Origin: Vibrio sp. 14G-20
Lineage (GTDB): Bacteria; Pseudomonadota; Gammaproteobacteria; Enterobacterales; Vibrionaceae
Assembly (NCBI RefSeq): GCF_026241515.1
Contig: NZ_JAPHPW010000002.1
Location: 248,001 to 312,000, forward strand
Direction of reading: 5' to 3'
DNA length: 64,000 nt
Below the pieces are notes generated by a model, which made no database searches, was not told the origin of the DNA, and saw only the letters and a list, made by a program, of their open reading frames with translations. The translations under genes were made by a program, and so were the position numbers. Positions 61,329 through 64,000 of the stretch are shown one piece after another (the stretch's first letter is position 1; each line of letters starts with the position of its first letter).

Positions 61329-64000
61329 TTAGGCTGGTTTGGTTCTCAATCGAGTCAATACATCCATTTGCTTTAGGTTCGCCATACCTACATACGCGAC
61401 AGGCACTAAAAACAATGAGAAGAAGGTTCCAACCGATAAACCACCAACTAACACTAAACCAATATTAATACGACCCAGTGAACCCGGACCATCCGCTAGT
61501 GCCAGTGGCAATGAACCGAGGATCATGGTGAGTGATGTCATCAAGATAGGACGCAATCTTGAACGCGCACTGCTGATCGCCGCCTCTTGAGCACTCGCGC
61601 CAGATTTACGTTTCTCGTTAGCAAATTCCACCAGAAAAATACCATGTTTGGTCACTAGCCCAACCAGAGTAAGCAAGCCGATTTTTGAGTAGATATTAAG
61701 GCTTTGGCCAAATATCGATAGCGTCAGAATCGCACCCACGATACACAACGGAACCGTTAGCAAGATGATCATTGGGTCGACAAAGCTTTCAAATTGCGCC
61801 GCCAAAATCAGGAAGATGAAAATTAACGCCAATACAAACAACACCTGTGCACCGGCTGTTGAATCAACCAAGTCTTTAACTATGCCATTGAACTCGTAGC
61901 TCTGTGCGGGTTTCAATAAGCTCGGCACCGTGTCGTCGATATAAGCTTTCACATCGCTCGCTGTGTATCCGGGCATTAAGTCAGCCGTAATTTCAGCGCT
62001 GTCTTTACCCATAAATGTCTTAAAGTTAGATTCTGATGTCACTTGTTTAATCGATACAAACTGAGACAAAGGAAGCCTTTGGCCAGACTGTGAGTCCACA
62101 TACAGCTTATCGAGCACCTTGAAATCGCCAAGATCACTGAGATTTACTTGAACTTGAATTGGGTACGTATAACCGTCATCGGCTTGCAAATCTGCCGCCT
62201 TCACTGAACCTAAGAAAGTAGATAGCGCATTGGTGACATTACTGTAATCCACGCCAGACAACACAATCGCATTGCGGTCAATCGACAAGTCATAACGTAA
62301 TTGGTCGCGTAACATCGAATTTTTAATGTTGGTCACGCCCTCATAACTCTCAAGCGCCTCCACCACCTCATTCGCAGTTTCCGACAATACGGTGGTATCA
62401 CGGTTAACCGTCGTTAACTCTAGGATCATATTAGTGGCAATGTTCAAGTTATCAGCCGAGCGAACCTTGAAAGACATGCCATAAGCAGAGACCGAACTTT
62501 GCGCTTTAGCGATAAACTCGTTCACCAACTCATCAGCTGACTGGTCACGCTCGCCCCATGATTTCAATAAAACGTGATTGGTCGGAGTCCCTTCGATGTA
62601 AGATAAATTCGCTTCTACTGAATTATCACCTTTGAACACACTGTTAAGCTGCTCGTTGTTGTCTAGGTGATACTGACGTCCGACTCCTGTAGGAGGCGTT
62701 GAAGTGACCTCAACAAAACCAGTATCTTCCGTTGGAAGCAACACTTGAGGCATTGTCCAAACCGCCAAAGCAGATAGAGCAATCAATGCCAAGGCAATAC
62801 CACTCATCAGTGTTTTACGCTCAAACCATTTGCTAAGTTCCTTGGTGTACAAGTCAGACAGAACATTCAGCTTCGCATCAACTTTTTTGTACCACCTTGC
62901 CGGCTTTGTAACTGGCTTCATTAAGTAAGCACACATCATGGGTGAGAGCGTTAAAGCCACAAACCCAGAGATGATCACTGCTGCTGCTAACGTGAAAGCA
63001 AATTGTCTAAATAGGTCGGCGGTTAAGCCCGACATCAAACCAATAGGGAGATACACGACCGCTAAAGTCAGCGTCATCGCTATCACAGGAAAGACGATCT
63101 CTCGGCACCCTTTGATTGCCGCATTAAAAGGGTTTTCGCCCGCTTCGATATGTCGGTAACAGTTTTCAGCCACGACGATGGCATCATCGACGACCAAACC
63201 AATCGCAAGAATGATGGCCAAGATAGTCAGCACGTTGATACTAAACCCGAGCACATGCATAACTGCAAACACACCAATCACACACACTGGGATCGTGATA
63301 ATAGGAATAGACGCCACACGAACTGAACCAAGGAACAACACGACAACGGCTGAAACAAGAACAATCGCCTCAACCAAAGTCATAAAACCTTCATCAATCG
63401 CAGTTTTAATGAAGTCGGCTTGGTTATAAACCATCTTCATCTCAATGCCTTCTGGCAACTGAGGCTGAATCACGTCTATTTGCTTCTTAACCTTATTGGC
63501 AACAGTCACTGGGTTTTCACTTTTCAGTGGCAGTACCTGAATCGACATTGCTAAGTTGTCATCGACTCGAAGAATACTCGGGGTTAAGCTTTCTTCTCCC
63601 ATTTTAACTTCTGCAATATCGCCGACGCGAATGATCTTGCCGTTATCAACACGAATCACCAAATCTCGCACATCATCAACACTGGTCACTTGGTTGACCG
63701 GGTTAATAGAGAAATCTCTCACCTGACCTTTGATCGTACCCGCGGTAAATGTCGCGTTGTATGAGCTTAATGTACCAACTACATCCGATGCACTCATATT
63801 AAGCGCCATCATTCGATCAGGTTGTAACCACACACGAACCGCTTTTTCACTGCCACCATACGGCCCCCAAATCCCCCCCACACCTTGGATGTGCTTAAAC
63901 TGGGGCACGACTTGCTGGCTAATGTAGTCGTACATGTCTTGCTTAGACATCTTGCCGGTATTCACAAACGTGATGATGTTACTCGGCATACTGGTATCAG
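61329..64000 (-). CDS. RND (HAE1-type) efflux permease, 5' end outside window
   Basis: The frame continues past the Met codon at 63989 to the window edge (DTSMPSN), so the visible part is about 890 residues of a ~1030-residue AcrB/MexF-type pump. Proton-relay aspartates sit in GLVVDDAIVVAEN; the segments LLTLVGLVTKHGIFLVEFAN and LVLVGGLSVGTFFSLFLVPV are typical of the second half. It would work as an inner-membrane trimer with a membrane fusion protein encoded upstream, outside the window, and a TolC-type channel. Substrate is unknown. Confidence 0.92.
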   Translation of the reverse strand, partial: DTSMPSNIITFVNTGKMSKQDMYDYISQQVVPQFKHIQGVGGIWGPYGGSEKAVRVWLQPDRMMALNMSASDVVGTLSSYNATFTAGTIKGQVRDFSINPVNQVTSVDDVRDLVIRVDNGKIIRVGDIAEVKMGEESLTPSILRVDDNLAMSIQVLPLKSENPVTVANKVKKQIDVIQPQLPEGIEMKMVYNQADFIKTAIDEGFMTLVEAIVLVSAVVVLFLGSVRVASIPIITIPVCVIGVFAVMHVLGFSINVLTILAIILAIGLVVDDAIVVAENCYRHIEAGENPFNAAIKGCREIVFPVIAMTLTLAVVYLPIGLMSGLTADLFRQFAFTLAAAVIISGFVALTLSPMMCAYLMKPVTKPARWYKKVDAKLNVLSDLYTKELSKWFERKTLMSGIALALIALSALAVWTMPQVLLPTEDTGFVEVTSTPPTGVGRQYHLDNNEQLNSVFKGDNSVEANLSYIEGTPTNHVLLKSWGERDQSADELVNEFIAKAQSSVSAYGMSFKVRSADNLNIATNMILELTTVNRDTTVLSETANEVVEALESYEGVTNIKNSMLRDQLRYDLSIDRNAIVLSGVDYSNVTNALSTFLGSVKAADLQADDGYTYPIQVQVNLSDLGDFKVLDKLYVDSQSGQRLPLSQFVSIKQVTSESNFKTFMGKDSAEITADLMPGYTASDVKAYIDDTVPSLLKPAQSYEFNGIVKDLVDSTAGAQVLFVLALIFIFLILAAQFESFVDPMIILLTVPLCIVGAILTLSIFGQSLNIYSKIGLLTLVGLVTKHGIFLVEFANEKRKSGASAQEAAISSARSRLRPILMTSLTMILGSLPLALADGPGSLGRINIGLVLVGGLSVGTFFSLFLVPVAYVGMANLKQMDVLTRLRTKPA

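Noticed and set aside
61329..63989. 886-residue RND protein starting at Met 63989
   Set aside because: The frame stays open beyond this Met to the window edge and RND pumps are about 1030 residues long; this is an internal Met of a truncated gene.

Overview
The window looks like a chromosomal segment of a marine Vibrio, most probably of the Splendidus group. The support is gene content and order: a TtpC-containing TonB2-type energising operon, DUF2986, YgbA, nirBDC-cobA, RavA-ViaA and a Cys/Leu/Gly tRNA array. An alginate lyase and a complete mannosylglycerate pathway fit a lifestyle on macroalgae. No phage, integron, IS transposase, rRNA operon or CRISPR array was seen. Genus is a confident inference; species group is tentative.

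Left part (1-8.9 kb): a truncated acyl-CoA synthetase divergent from an AraC-type regulator with direct repeats between them; a YcaD-like MFS transporter; two small paralogous winged-helix proteins; an AraC regulator divergent from a MATE efflux pump; ygbA, an acetyltransferase and a DUF2986 protein.

Iron block (9-23.9 kb): three minus-strand units. (i) A nine-gene operon runs PepSY membrane protein, DUF2271, DUF4198, small periplasmic protein, DUF6162, metal-binding SBP, ATPase, permease, second SBP. Its layout matches the Pseudomonas FpvGHJK-CDEF system, which reduces ferri-siderophore in the periplasm and imports the released iron. (ii) A TonB2-type operon: DUF3450, ttpC, exbB, exbD, tonB, TPR. 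(iii) A TonB-dependent siderophore receptor. All three carry Fur-box-like sequences, and (i) and (iii) share a similar promoter segment. Together they form a full outer-membrane to cytoplasm route for siderophore-bound iron.

Middle (24-37.3 kb): a CRP-site-preceded dicarboxylate/amino-acid symporter, a CpxAR-like two-component system, a NYN-domain protein, a DUF4174 protein, then siroheme synthesis (cobA) with nitrite uptake and reduction (nirC, nirD, nirB) behind an FNR-like site. A gene-poor stretch with a strong orphan Fur box follows. Next come nine tRNA genes (Cys, Leu, Gly in repeated blocks), split by a class 3 lipase on the opposite strand.

Right part (37.3-64 kb): viaA-ravA; Nudix, L-threonine aldolase, cytochrome c, YlqF GTPase and diguanylate cyclase; an acetyltransferase; a fatty-acid desaturase with an operator inside its promoter; an endonuclease/exonuclease/phosphatase lipoprotein behind a perfect 22-bp palindrome and a CRP site; a monooxygenase; a MITE-like repeat. 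Then the mannosylglycerate locus (mngR divergent from mngA-mngB-glycerate kinase-manA), an unknown protein, a DUF481-like outer-membrane protein, a PL7 alginate lyase lipoprotein and the 3' part of an RND pump gene that leaves the window.
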